Positions 36,319 to 45,551 of a stretch of DNA of 64,000 nucleotides are shown piece after piece. This DNA comes from Paraburkholderia caribensis (GTDB lineage: Bacteria > Pseudomonadota > Gammaproteobacteria > Burkholderiales > Burkholderiaceae). The translations under genes and the position numbers were made by a program. Location of the stretch: assembly GCF_002902945.1 (NCBI RefSeq), contig NZ_CP026101.1:1426001-1490000 (forward strand), read 5' to 3'. Every line of letters begins with the position of its first letter. Positions within the stretch are counted from its first letter, which is position 1. The notes beneath the pieces are model-generated. The model saw only the letters and a program-made list of their open reading frames with translations, was not told the origin of the DNA and ran no database searches.

Positions 36319-37158
36319 TTATCCCACGTCGTCCTGCCATGGTTGGCCGCTGATCCACGCCTTGATCGCGGCGACCACTGCCTTGTCCCTTCCATAGAAC
36401 CCATGATGCGACGAAGCCTCGCAAGGTTCGCCGCGCACATCGCCGCCATGCACGGTGATCAGCGCGTACTGGCCGCTCTCCGCGATGCGTCGTAGCGCTT
36501 CATACGAGCAGAGGAAGCAGCCGTCGTCGGCGTGGTGCACGAATAGCTGGCGCGGGCGAATCGAGCCGTAATCGAAGCCGATCAACGGCGTGGCGCGGCC
36601 GCGTGCGGGACTGCTGAGCGTGGACGTATGCACGACGGCGTCCCAGACATCGGGCAACGCGCGGCCCACATAAGCCGTCGAGATCGTGCCGCGGCTCGTG
36701 CCGACCAGTACGAGTTTCGCGTCAGGGAGGCGGCCATGCAGGCTGGCTGCGACCTGGGCGAGATCCCGCGCGGAACTTGGCGACGCGCGGAACGCATCGG
36801 AGTAGCCGCGAGGTTGATCGGATGGGGCATCGACGATCGCCGTCGCGAACTGCGCGTCCACGAATAGCTGGCGTGCGCGAACCAGGAAGTTGTTCTTCTC
36901 GCGCATGTGGATCGTGCCGTCGGGCTGTTGCGACAGTTCGAGATCTCCGGCGCTGCCCGGGAACATCACCAGCACCCAACGCGGCGCGCTGCCGTCCTGC
37001 TGCGTGAGCAGATAGGAGATCGACGCGCCCTTGGCGAGCGGCACGCTGACCACTTGCTCGCTCGCGCTTGCGTCTGGTGCGCTCAAAAGGGCGAGCGCAC
37101 CCAGAAGCACGAGCAGCGAATGGACGAAGCGAACGAAGCGGACGGCGATAGCGGGCAT
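36319..37158 (-). CDS. Secreted alpha/beta hydrolase-fold protein
   Basis: The 279-residue protein has a Sec-type signal peptide (VRFVRFVHSLLVLLGALALL, then SAPDASAS as likely cleavage region). The nucleophile elbow is GTSRG, and a VHHADDGCFLCSYEALRR stretch and the SSHHGFYG end may hold the acid and His of the triad. Two Cys in CFLC could form a disulfide in the periplasm. Substrate is unknown. It is inverted relative to smc-zipA and ligA, which look like an operon interrupted by it. Confidence 0.8.
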   Translation of the reverse strand: MPAIAVRFVRFVHSLLVLLGALALLSAPDASASEQVVSVPLAKGASISYLLTQQDGSAPRWVLVMFPGSAGDLELSQQPDGTIHMREKNNFLVRARQLFVDAQFATAIVDAPSDQPRGYSDAFRASPSSARDLAQVAASLHGRLPDAKLVLVGTSRGTISTAYVGRALPDVWDAVVHTSTLSSPARGRATPLIGFDYGSIRPRQLFVHHADDGCFLCSYEALRRIAESGQYALITVHGGDVRGEPCEASSHHGFYGRDKAVVAAIKAWISGQPWQDDVG

Positions 37159-37350
37159 GGCGACAGGTTCTCCCAGTCGATGCGTGCCAATGTGGATCAA
37201 GGCACGCGATGGACGGCAGGCGACACGGTCGCATTGCGAGCCGCGCGCTGTCAACGGTTTGCGCGCGAACTAGCCGATCGGCCAGGACTTGTAGGAATAC
37301 CGTCGTGCTGGGTTTGCGCGCGCACGAAACTGGCCATCCGGCCGATGCGA

Positions 37351-37373
37351 CAGGAAGCGCTTCCTGAGATAAT
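37351..37373 (+). promoter_or_regulatory. ligA promoter region with 16-bp palindrome
   Basis: CAGGAAGCGCTTCCTG (37351-37366) is a perfect palindrome directly in front of a -10-like GATAAT (37368-37373). It would lie between -35 and -10, a typical repressor position. The -35 is poor. The predicted RNA start is near 37380, 30 bp before the ligA ATG. Confidence 0.45.
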
Positions 37374-37409
37374 CTGACATCCCGTTACCATCCGCGAAAC
37401 GCTGACAGC

Positions 37410-39461
37410 ATGGCCCGAACCAACGTCCCTGATCCAGCAACCAGCGCACCCGCCGAGCGGGCGTTGTGGCTGCGCGCCGAACTCGAGCGCGCGAACCACG
37501 CGTACTACGTGCTCGACCAGCCGGACTTGCCCGACGCGGAATACGACAGGCTGTTCAAGGAACTGCAGCAGGTCGAAAGCGAGCATCCCGATCTCATCAC
37601 GCCGGATTCCCCCACGCAGCGGGTCGGCGGCGAAGTGGCGAGCGGCTTTCAGCCCGTCGTGCACGACATGCCCATGCTGTCGCTGAACAACGGTTTTTCG
37701 GATGAAGACATCGCGGCTTTCGACAGGCGCGTGTCGGACGCGCTGCACGAAGAGACCGTCGACTACGCGTGCGAACTGAAGTTCGACGGCCTGGCCATTT
37801 CGCTGCGCTACGTGGACGGCCAGTTCACGCAGGCGTCCACGCGCGGCGACGGCGCGACGGGCGAAGACGTGACGCAGAACGTGCGTACCATCCGCTCTAT
37901 ACCTTTGAAGCTCAAGGGCAAGCGCGTGCCGAAGCTACTCGACGTGCGCGGCGAAGTGTTGATGTTCAAGCGCGACTTCGACAAGCTGAACCAGCGTCAG
38001 CGCGACGCCGAACAGCGTGAGTTCGCGAACCCGCGCAACGCGGCGGCGGGCAGCTTGCGGCAACTGGATTCGAAAATTACCGCGCAGCGTCCGCTGTCGT
38101 TCTTCGCCTATGGGATCGGCGTGCTCGACGGCTTCGAGTTGCCCGCTACGCACAGCGAGCTGCTCGACTGGTATCACGAGATGGGCTTGCCCGTGAACAG
38201 CGAGCGCGCGGTCGTGCAGGGCGCTGAAGGGCTGCTTGGCTTCTTCCACAAAGTGGGCGAGAAGCGCGACAAGCTGCCGTACGACATCGACGGCGTCGTC
38301 TATAAGGTGAACCGCCGCGATCAGCAGGAGGCGCTCGGTTTCGTGTCCCGCGCCCCGCGCTTTGCGCTCGCGCACAAGTTCCCGGCGCAAGAGGCGTTGA
38401 CGAAGCTCGTCGCCATCGACGTGCAGGTTGGCCGTACAGGCGCGATCACGCCCGTCGCGCGACTCGAGCCGGTGTTCGTCGGCGGCGCGACCGTGACGAA
38501 CGCGACGCTGCACAACGAGGACGAAGTGCGTCGCAAGGACATTCGTATCGGCGACACCGTGATCGTGCGGCGCGCTGGCGACGTGATCCCCGAAGTGGTC
38601 GGCGCGCTGCTCGACCGGCGTCCGGCCGACGCGCACGAGTTCGTCATGCCGACGCAATGCCCCGTGTGCGGCTCCGCCATCGAACGGCTGCCGGACGAAG
38701 CGATCGCGCGCTGCTCGGGCGGCCTGTTCTGTCCGGCGCAGCGCAAACAGGCGCTGTGGCATTTCGCTCAGCGCCGCGCGCTCGATATCGACGGCCTGGG
38801 CGAAAAGATCATCGATCAACTCGTTGAACTGAATCTGGTGCGCACACCCGCCGATCTCTTCAACCTGGGCTTTGCGACGCTCGCCGAACTCGACCGCTTT
38901 GCGGAAAAGTCCGCGCAGAACCTCATCGACTCGCTCGAGAAGGCCAAGCACACCACGCTCGCGCGCTTCATCTACGCGCTCGGCATCCGGCATGTCGGCG
39001 AATCAACGGCGAAGGATCTGGCGAAGCACTTCGGCTCGCTCACGCCGATTATGGATGCGTCGGTCGAAGCGTTGCTCGAAGTCAACGACGTCGGTCCCAT
39101 CGTCGCGGAGGCGATTCATCAGTTCTTTGCCGAGGAACACAACCGCACTGTCATCGAGCAGTTGCGCGCGCCCGGCAAGGTGACATGGCCTGAAGGGCCG
39201 CCCGCGCCGAGGGCGCCGCAGGGCGTGCTGGCCGGCAAGACGGTCGTGCTGACGGGCACGCTGCCCAATATGGGCCGCGACGAAGCGAAGGAGTTGCTGG
39301 AGGCGGCCGGCGCGAAGGTGGCCGGCTCGGTGTCGAAGAAGACCGATTACGTGGTGGCGGGTGCCGAAGCGGGCAGCAAGCTCGCAAAGGCCGAGGAACT
39401 CGGCATCCCCGTGCTCGACGAAGATGGTATGCGTAAGCTCCTGGAGGGGCAGACAACATGA
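37410..39461 (+). CDS. ligA: NAD-dependent DNA ligase
   Basis: The 683-residue replicative ligase has the Ia domain (AYYVLDQPDLPDAEYDRLF), the adenylation Lys124 in ELKFDGLAI, an OB fold, a four-Cys zinc finger (CPVCGSAIERLP then ARCSGGLFCPAQ), HhH repeats and a C-terminal BRCT domain starting near LAGKTVVLTGTL. It seals nicks during replication and repair. The last codons overlap the def start by ATGA. A possible operator precedes it (37351-37366). Confidence 0.97.
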   Translation: MARTNVPDPATSAPAERALWLRAELERANHAYYVLDQPDLPDAEYDRLFKELQQVESEHPDLITPDSPTQRVGGEVASGFQPVVHDMPMLSLNNGFSDEDIAAFDRRVSDALHEETVDYACELKFDGLAISLRYVDGQFTQASTRGDGATGEDVTQNVRTIRSIPLKLKGKRVPKLLDVRGEVLMFKRDFDKLNQRQRDAEQREFANPRNAAAGSLRQLDSKITAQRPLSFFAYGIGVLDGFELPATHSELLDWYHEMGLPVNSERAVVQGAEGLLGFFHKVGEKRDKLPYDIDGVVYKVNRRDQQEALGFVSRAPRFALAHKFPAQEALTKLVAIDVQVGRTGAITPVARLEPVFVGGATVTNATLHNEDEVRRKDIRIGDTVIVRRAGDVIPEVVGALLDRRPADAHEFVMPTQCPVCGSAIERLPDEAIARCSGGLFCPAQRKQALWHFAQRRALDIDGLGEKIIDQLVELNLVRTPADLFNLGFATLAELDRFAEKSAQNLIDSLEKAKHTTLARFIYALGIRHVGESTAKDLAKHFGSLTPIMDASVEALLEVNDVGPIVAEAIHQFFAEEHNRTVIEQLRAPGKVTWPEGPPAPRAPQGVLAGKTVVLTGTLPNMGRDEAKELLEAAGAKVAGSVSKKTDYVVAGAEAGSKLAKAEELGIPVLDEDGMRKLLEGQTT

Positions 39462-39991
39462 TTCACGAAATCCTCAAGATGGGCGATCCGCGCCTGCTGC
39501 GCATCGCCAAGCCAGTCGATCATTTCGACACGCCCGAACTGCACGAACTCGTCCGGGACATGTTCGAGACGATGCATGACGCCAATGGCGCCGGGCTCGC
39601 CGCGCCGCAGATCGGCGTCGATCTTCAGGTCGTCATCTTCGGATTCGGCCATAACGAGCGGTATCCCGACGCGCCTTCCGTACCGGAAACGGTGCTGATC
39701 AACCCGACCATCACGCCCGTTTCTCTGGACACAGAAGAGGGCTGGGAAGGCTGCCTGTCGGTGCCGGGCCTGCGCGGCGCGGTGAGCCGGCTGTCCATGA
39801 TCCGCTATCACGGCTTCGACCAGTTCGGCAAACCGATCGATCGCGTCGCCGAGGGCTTCCATGCGCGCGTCGTTCAGCATGAGTGCGATCATCTGATCGG
39901 CAAGCTGTATCCGATGCGTATCACGGACTTTTCCAAGTTCGGCTTTACCGAGGTGCTGTTTCCCGACCTCGATCCGAAATCGGACGATTGA
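39458..39991 (+). CDS. def: Peptide deformylase
   Basis: The 177-residue metalloenzyme removes the N-formyl group from nascent proteins. Motifs are GAGLAAPQ (44-51), EGCLS (97-101, metal-binding Cys) and HECDH (141-145). The start overlaps the ligA stop in ATGA, preceded by CTGGAGG within ligA. Usual partner fmt is not present here; this is probably one of several def copies. A bidirectional terminator follows. Confidence 0.95.
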   Translation: MIHEILKMGDPRLLRIAKPVDHFDTPELHELVRDMFETMHDANGAGLAAPQIGVDLQVVIFGFGHNERYPDAPSVPETVLINPTITPVSLDTEEGWEGCLSVPGLRGAVSRLSMIRYHGFDQFGKPIDRVAEGFHARVVQHECDHLIGKLYPMRITDFSKFGFTEVLFPDLDPKSDD

Positions 39992-40007
39992 GTTTCAGAC
40001 GTCGAAA

Positions 40008-40039
40008 ATGAAAAAGCCCGCGCGAGCGGGCTTTTTCAT
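40008..40039. terminator. Bidirectional terminator between def and rluB
   Basis: A 14-bp inverted repeat (GCCCGC/GCGGGC core, GCGA loop) with A5 on the left and T5 on the right serves both the plus-strand ligA-def transcript and the minus-strand glnD-rluB transcript. Confidence 0.9.
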
Positions 40040-40070
40040 GTCGAGCGGCGCCGATGGACGGCGCCCGATC

Positions 40071-42128
40071 TCAGAACGACTCGTCCGGACCGAGATAGCG
40101 CCACTGTCCGGGGGGCAATGCGCCGAGCATGACGTGACCCATCCGCACGCGCTTGAGGCCGACGACATGCAATCCAACCAGCTCGCACATACGACGAATC
40201 TGGCGCTTCTTGCCTTCACGCAGCACGAAGCGCAGTTGCTCGCCGTTTTGCCAGCTGACCATTGCGGGCTTGAGCGGCACGCCGTCCAGCTCGAGGCCGT
40301 GGCGCAACTGCGCAAGACGTTCCGGCGGGAAGTGGTGTTCGACGTCCGTTTCAACGTCGCCGTAGGCGACGCGCACCAGATATTCCTTGTCGATTTCCGA
40401 ATGGCCGCCGATCAACTTCTTCGCGACGCGGCCGTCCTGCGTCAGCACCAGCAGGCCCGTCGAGTCGATGTCGAGGCGGCCCGCCGGCGCGAGTTGGCGC
40501 AGGTGCGCGACCGAGAAGCGCGTGTCCGTGTGATCGCCGTCCCAATGGTTCTCGGGTTTGACGAGCGTCACGGCCGGCTCGTAGCCATCTTCCGCCTGGC
40601 CCGACACGAAGCCGACCGGCTTGTGCACAAGGATCGTCACCAGCTTCATCTGCATGGCTTGCGCGGCGGGATCGATCTGGATGTCGGCGTCGGGGCGAAC
40701 CTTCGTGCCGAGCGTATCGATGACGACGCCGTCGACGGTCACCCAGCCTTTCTCGATCCATTCGTCCGCTTCGCGGCGCGAGCACAGGCCGAGTTCGGAC
40801 ATCAGCTTCGACAGGCGCAGGTTGCCGGGCGCGTCGTTGTATTCGCCCTCGTCGCGATGCCGCGGGGCGGCCTCCGGGCGAGCCTTGCGCGCTGGTTTCG
40901 GGGCGGCGCGGTCGAATTGGGCTGGGCGGTCGAAGCTGTCGTCGAGCGAGCGCGGGTCGCGTTTTGCTTTCACTGCGCGCGGTGCGGCCTTAGGCGGCGC
41001 GTCGTCGGTGCGGCTCGCGTAGGCGCTTTTGACGGGCTTCGCGTAGGTGCGTTCGACGCGGGCTTCCGGGGCGTCGCTGCGTGGGCGGCGGTCGGTGGCG
41101 GCTTCGCGCCCGGCACCGAAGCGTGAGCGGGGCGATTCGCTGCGTTCGCGGGGTGCGCTGCGTTCGTTGCTCTCACGGGAGAAACGCGGAGCACTGCGGC
41201 GTTCGTCGCCTTCGCGCGGAGCGCGGGGTGCCCGGCGTTCGTCGCCATCACGCGGAGCGCGAGGCGCGCGGCGTTCGTCGCCATCGCGGGAGAAGCGCGG
41301 CGCGCTACGGCGTTCATCGCCTTCACGCGGGGCGCGAGGCGCGCGGCGTTCGTCGCCATCGCGGGAGAAGCGCGGTGCGCTACGGCGTTCGTCACCCTCA
41401 CGCGGAGCACGAGGCGCGCGGCGTTCGTCGCCATCGCGGGAGAAGCGTGGTGCGCTACGGCGTTCGTCACCCTCACGCGGAGCCCGGGGCGCGCGGCGTT
41501 CGTCGCCATCGCGGGAGAAGCGTGGTGCGCTACGGCGTTCGTCACCCTCACGCGGTGCGCGAGGCGCGCGGCGTTCGTCGCCATCACGGGAGAAGCGCGG
41601 TGCGCTGCGGCGTTCGTCACCCTCACGCGGAGCGCGAGGTGCGCTACGGCGTTCGTCGCCTTCACGCGGTGCGCGAGGCCCACGGCGTTCGTCACTTTCA
41701 CGCGCGAAACGTGGCGCGCGCTCCGCTGCGCCCGCCGAAGCGTCGCCACGCGAAGGACGATCCGACGGCGCGCGTCGTTCGGTCCGGTCACCCGTCGAGC
41801 GCCGTTCGAACGAACCGGAATCGCCGCGTTCGCGTGAACCCGTGCCCGCTGCACGCGCGGGCCGATCGCCGAAGCGCGGTGACGCGCCGTCACGCGCACC
41901 CGCCGGCTTGCCGGCAGGGCGCCTCGGTACTTCGCCGCTCGCCGTTGCGCCGCGGCGCGCCGTGCTTGCGCCCGCTGAGCCGGCGCCGCCGCGCGGCCCC
42001 GTTGAAGAAGCACCTTTGGCTGGGGCGGCGGGCCGCGTCGTCTTGCGTGCCGTCGTGCTGCCCGGACGCACAGGGGTGCGCTCGGACGAACTCGGCCGCG
42101 GATGCTTGGCTGTCAGTTTGACTCGCAT
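40071..42128 (-). CDS. rluB: RluB-type 23S rRNA pseudouridine synthase with long repetitive N-terminus
   Basis: The 685-residue protein has two parts. Residues 1 to about 425 are Arg, Ser, Pro, Asp and Glu-rich and disordered, with five 25-residue repeats (residues about 164-289, REGDERRSAPRFSRDGDERR type). From about 430 come an S4 RNA-binding domain (LRLSKLMSELGLCSRREADE) and an RsuA/RluB catalytic domain with GRLDIDSTGLLVLTQDG, Asp being catalytic. RluB makes pseudouridine 2605 of 23S rRNA. E. coli RluB is 291 residues, so the extension is unusual. It starts six bases after the glnD stop. A terminator follows. Confidence 0.9.
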   Translation of the reverse strand: MRVKLTAKHPRPSSSERTPVRPGSTTARKTTRPAAPAKGASSTGPRGGAGSAGASTARRGATASGEVPRRPAGKPAGARDGASPRFGDRPARAAGTGSRERGDSGSFERRSTGDRTERRAPSDRPSRGDASAGAAERAPRFARESDERRGPRAPREGDERRSAPRAPREGDERRSAPRFSRDGDERRAPRAPREGDERRSAPRFSRDGDERRAPRAPREGDERRSAPRFSRDGDERRAPRAPREGDERRSAPRFSRDGDERRAPRAPREGDERRSAPRFSRDGDERRAPRAPRDGDERRAPRAPREGDERRSAPRFSRESNERSAPRERSESPRSRFGAGREAATDRRPRSDAPEARVERTYAKPVKSAYASRTDDAPPKAAPRAVKAKRDPRSLDDSFDRPAQFDRAAPKPARKARPEAAPRHRDEGEYNDAPGNLRLSKLMSELGLCSRREADEWIEKGWVTVDGVVIDTLGTKVRPDADIQIDPAAQAMQMKLVTILVHKPVGFVSGQAEDGYEPAVTLVKPENHWDGDHTDTRFSVAHLRQLAPAGRLDIDSTGLLVLTQDGRVAKKLIGGHSEIDKEYLVRVAYGDVETDVEHHFPPERLAQLRHGLELDGVPLKPAMVSWQNGEQLRFVLREGKKRQIRRMCELVGLHVVGLKRVRMGHVMLGALPPGQWRYLGPDESF
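41264..41638 (-). repeat. 75-bp minisatellite inside rluB (five copies)
   Basis: Five near-identical 75-bp units begin at about 41267, 41342, 41417, 41492 and 41567; degenerate half-units flank both sides to about 41165 and 41720. Unit length is divisible by three, so copy number change keeps the reading frame. Each unit encodes 25 residues with a repeated DERR core. Confidence 0.9.
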
Positions 42129-42134
42129 GAAATC

Positions 42135-44714
42135 TCACACTGCGATCGCGCGCAGCAGCTCCGTTTCGACCTGGATTTGTCGTCGGTTGTCAGAGAGGCC
42201 GTGTCCGTCGAGTAGGAACACGTCCTCGACGCGTTCGCCGAGTGTATTGATCCGCGCCGCATGGACGCCGACCCGGTGCTCGGCCAGCACGCGCGCGATC
42301 GAATAAAGAAGGCCCGGCCGGTCGTTGGCCGACACGGACAGGATGTAATACTGGCCGCGCTCGTCGGCCCGCAGGTCGACGCGCGGCGTCACGGGGAACG
42401 TGCGCGACAGGCGCGACAAACGGCCCTTCGACGGTTCCGGCAACAGCGTGCCTTCCGCCCTCAGGCGCTCCGCCAGTTCCTGTTCGACGAGGTTGGCGAT
42501 GTCGCGATAGTGGACGTCCTGCTCGGTATGCGCAACGAGGAAGTTGTCGAGCGCATAGCCGTGTCGCGTGGTGCTCACGCGCGCATCGAGCACGGACAGC
42601 GAATTGCGGTCGAAATACGCGCAGATGCCCGCGAACAGATCGGGACGGTCTTTCACGTAGACGAGCACCTGCAGCGCCTCGCCGATAGGCGAAGGCCGCG
42701 CGCGCACGATCGGCGTCTCCGTCTCGACGTGACGGTGCAGCACGCGCGTTTGCCACGCGATGTCGGCGGCGTCGTGGCGCAGGAAGTAGCCGACGTCGAG
42801 CTTGTCCCACAGCGCGCGGTGCGCGTTCTCGGGCACCGTTTCGAGGCGCAGCAGCGCGAGCGCTTCTTCCTGGCGCTGCTTGAGTTCCGAATGCGCGTCC
42901 GGACGGGCACCGCCGAGCACGGCGAGCGTCGCACGGTACAGGTCTTCGAGCAGCTTGCCTTTCCACGTGTTCCAGACTTTCGGGCTGGTGCCGCGAATGT
43001 CGGCCACCGTCAGCAGATAGAGCGCCGTCAGGCGCCGCTCGGTGCCGACCAGATCGGCGAACCGCTTGATCACTTCCGGGTCGCTCGTGTCCTGCTTCTG
43101 GGCGACCTGGCTCATCGTCAGGTGATGCTGGACGAGCCAGACGATCAGCGAGGTGTCGTCGCTGGAAATGTCGTGCTCGCGACAGAAGCGGCGCGCGTCG
43201 GCCATGCCGAGGGTGGAGTGATCGCCGCCGCGGCCCTTCGCGATGTCGTGGAACAGCGCGGCCACGTACAGCACGTATGGCCGCTCGAAGTTCACGATCA
43301 GCTGGCTGCAGAACGGGTATTCGTGCGCGTGCTCGGCCACCGCGAAGCGCCGCATGTTCCGAAGCACCATCAGGATGTGCTGATCGACCGTATAGACGTG
43401 ATACAGATCGTGCTGCATCTGTCCGACGATACGTCGGAAGTTCAGCAGATAGCGCCCAAGCACGCTGGTCTGGTTCATCAGACGCATCGCATGCGTGACG
43501 CCCTGCGGCTGTTTGAGGATTTCCATGAAGAGGCGCCGGTTTTCCGGATCGCGCCGCCAGCGGTGGTCCATCTTGTCGCGCGCGTTGTACAGCGCGCGCA
43601 GCGTGCGCGCCGACAACCCTTTTACGCCGGGCGTCTCTTCATACAGCAGGAAGGCTTCGAGGATCGCGTTCGGCTCGCGCTCGAATACGTCGTCGCTGGC
43701 GATTTCCAGCATGCCCTGTTTCTCGACGAAACGATCGGACAACACACGCGTAATACCGCTCGTGCTAGGAAAAAGCTGCGCTTCGATGTTCTGGATCAGA
43801 ATGGTCGACAGCTGCGTGACGGCTTTGGCGGCCCAGTAATAGCGGCGCATCAGCTGTTCGCTGGCGCGGCGCGTGGACGTGGCCTTGAAGCCGAAGCTCT
43901 CGGCGAGCGGATTCTGCAGGTCGAAGACCAGAATGTCCTGGCGACGCCCCGCCAGCACGTGCAGACGGGCGCGCAGCGCCTTCAGGAAGCCTTCGTTGCG
44001 GCGCAGTTCGCGTGCTTCACGGTCGGTGATCAGGCCGCGCGCGTCCAGTTCGCGCCAGCTGCTGCCGAAGCCCGCTGCCTGCGTGATCCACAGAATCAGT
44101 TGAAGGTCGCGCAGGCCGCCCGGACTTTCCTTGACGTTCGGTTCGAGCGAGTAAGGCGTGTCCTGGAATTTCGCGTGACGCTGGCGCATTTCCAGGACTT
44201 TCGCCTGAAAGAACGCGCGGGGATCGAGAGCGTCGCGGTAGCGCAGCGAAAAGCTCTCAAACAGCGTCGTGCTGCCGACGATACGCCGCGCTTCGAGCAA
44301 CGAAGTCTGCACGGTGACGTCATTGGCCGATTCCTCGATGCATTGCGACACCGTGCGTACGCTGCTGCCCAGTTCCAGCCCCAGATCCCACGCGAGCCCG
44401 ATGAAGCGCTCGATGCGCGCTTCGAGATGCGCCACCGGCTCGTCGGGCAGCAGCACCAGAATGTCGATGTCGGAGTGGGGCGCGAGCTCGCCGCGCCCGT
44501 AGCCGCCGACGGCCAGCAGCGCCAGCGACGCAGGCAGTTCGCACGCGGCCCACGCGCCGCGCAGCGCGTCGTCGGTGATGCGCGCGAGCGCGTGCATCAA
44601 CGTGTCGACATTGGTCGCAGTCTTGAAGCGATCGAGCAGCGGGGTCTTGGCCACCTTGTAGTCCGCCTTGAGAGACGTGGCATCGGAAAGGGCGACAGCG
44701 TGAACGCTACTCAT
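42135..44714 (-). CDS. glnD: [Protein-PII] uridylyltransferase/uridylyl-removing enzyme
   Basis: The 859-residue enzyme adds or removes UMP on PII proteins in response to glutamine, and thereby sets nitrogen control. The nucleotidyltransferase motif GGYGRGEL is at 70-77 with Asp82 and Asp84; an HD phosphohydrolase domain includes LFHDIAKGRGGDHS; two ACT domains follow (RPDLFAGICAYFDR near 650-700 and RPGLLYSIARVLAEHRV near 800). It starts 24 bp after the map stop and ends six bases before rluB, suggesting map-glnD-rluB as one transcript. Confidence 0.96.
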   Translation of the reverse strand: MSSVHAVALSDATSLKADYKVAKTPLLDRFKTATNVDTLMHALARITDDALRGAWAACELPASLALLAVGGYGRGELAPHSDIDILVLLPDEPVAHLEARIERFIGLAWDLGLELGSSVRTVSQCIEESANDVTVQTSLLEARRIVGSTTLFESFSLRYRDALDPRAFFQAKVLEMRQRHAKFQDTPYSLEPNVKESPGGLRDLQLILWITQAAGFGSSWRELDARGLITDREARELRRNEGFLKALRARLHVLAGRRQDILVFDLQNPLAESFGFKATSTRRASEQLMRRYYWAAKAVTQLSTILIQNIEAQLFPSTSGITRVLSDRFVEKQGMLEIASDDVFEREPNAILEAFLLYEETPGVKGLSARTLRALYNARDKMDHRWRRDPENRRLFMEILKQPQGVTHAMRLMNQTSVLGRYLLNFRRIVGQMQHDLYHVYTVDQHILMVLRNMRRFAVAEHAHEYPFCSQLIVNFERPYVLYVAALFHDIAKGRGGDHSTLGMADARRFCREHDISSDDTSLIVWLVQHHLTMSQVAQKQDTSDPEVIKRFADLVGTERRLTALYLLTVADIRGTSPKVWNTWKGKLLEDLYRATLAVLGGARPDAHSELKQRQEEALALLRLETVPENAHRALWDKLDVGYFLRHDAADIAWQTRVLHRHVETETPIVRARPSPIGEALQVLVYVKDRPDLFAGICAYFDRNSLSVLDARVSTTRHGYALDNFLVAHTEQDVHYRDIANLVEQELAERLRAEGTLLPEPSKGRLSRLSRTFPVTPRVDLRADERGQYYILSVSANDRPGLLYSIARVLAEHRVGVHAARINTLGERVEDVFLLDGHGLSDNRRQIQVETELLRAIAV

Positions 44715-44738
44715 AGGCGGCGGGTGGCGGGAAGAGGA

Positions 44739-45551
44739 TCAGGCTGTGGCGGCGGCCGCGATCTGCGGGCGGGCGGGCGTGCCGGCGGAAACAGTCAGCA
44801 CTTCGTAGCCGGTCGGCGTGACGAGAATAGTGTGCTCCCATTGCGCCGACAGGCTGCGGTCCTTCGTCTTGACTGTCCATTGGTCGGGCATCGTGCGGAT
44901 GTCGCGGCGGCCAGCGTTGATCATCGGCTCGATCGTGAAGATCATGCCCGCCTGCAGTTCGATGCCCGTGCCGGGGCGGCCGTAATGCAACACCTGCGGA
45001 TCGTCGTGGAAAACCTGGCCTATGCCATGGCCGCAATACTCGCGCACGACGCTGTAGCCGAGGCCTTCCGCGTGCTTCTGGATGGCATGGCCGATGTCGC
45101 CGAGATGCGCGCCCGGGCGCACCTGCTCGATGCCGAGCCACATGCATTCGTACGTGGTCTGGACGAGGCGCTTCGCCATGATCGAGCCCTCGCCGACGAT
45201 GAACATGCGGCTCGTATCGCCGTAGTAGCCGTTTTTGATAACGGTGACGTCGATATTGAGCGCGTCGCCGTTCTTCAGCGCCTTGTCGCCGGGGATGCCG
45301 TGGCAGATCACGTCGTTCACCGACGTGCAGACCGCCTTCGGAAACGGCGGATAGCCCGGCGGCTGGTAGTTCAGCGGCGCGGGAATCGTGCCCTGCACGT
45401 TCGTCATGTATTCGTGGCATAGACGGTCGAGTTCGCCCGTCGTGACGCCGGGTTTGACGAACGGCGTGATGTAGTCGAGCACCTCGCTCGCGAGCCGTCC
45501 GGCGATGCGCATCTGCGCGATATCGTCTTCGTTTTTGAGCGTAATAGCCAT
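44739..45551 (-). CDS. map: Methionine aminopeptidase type I
   Basis: The 270-residue dinuclear metallopeptidase removes the initiator methionine. Metal ligands lie in NIDVTVIKNGYYGDTSRMF (two Asp), GHGIGQVFHDDP (His) and IFTIEPMIN (Glu), with a final Glu in QWEHTILVT. It is divergent from rpsB, as in many bacteria. The 441-bp gap upstream carries promoters for both directions. Confidence 0.96.
   Translation of the reverse strand: MAITLKNEDDIAQMRIAGRLASEVLDYITPFVKPGVTTGELDRLCHEYMTNVQGTIPAPLNYQPPGYPPFPKAVCTSVNDVICHGIPGDKALKNGDALNIDVTVIKNGYYGDTSRMFIVGEGSIMAKRLVQTTYECMWLGIEQVRPGAHLGDIGHAIQKHAEGLGYSVVREYCGHGIGQVFHDDPQVLHYGRPGTGIELQAGMIFTIEPMINAGRRDIRTMPDQWTVKTKDRSLSAQWEHTILVTPTGYEVLTVSAGTPARPQIAAAATA

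Noticed and set aside
41264..41638. Regular repeats suggesting a CRISPR array
   Set aside because: Units are contiguous 75-bp copies without unique spacers and lie in frame inside rluB. No cas genes occur in the window.
41047..42306. A repetitive 419-codon plus-strand frame across the rluB repeats
   Set aside because: It mirrors the minus-strand repeats; the minus-strand frame leads into the S4 and pseudouridine synthase domains, so it is the real one.
42261..45422. A 1053-codon open frame on the plus strand opposite glnD and map
   Set aside because: It is a shadow of GC3-rich genes. Composition is His/Arg/Val-heavy with no domain pattern, and the opposite strand carries glnD and map with clear motifs. 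The same holds for long frames opposite bamA (53716-56184), smc (31245-33527), aceB (2245-3723) and the helicase (8649-9881).
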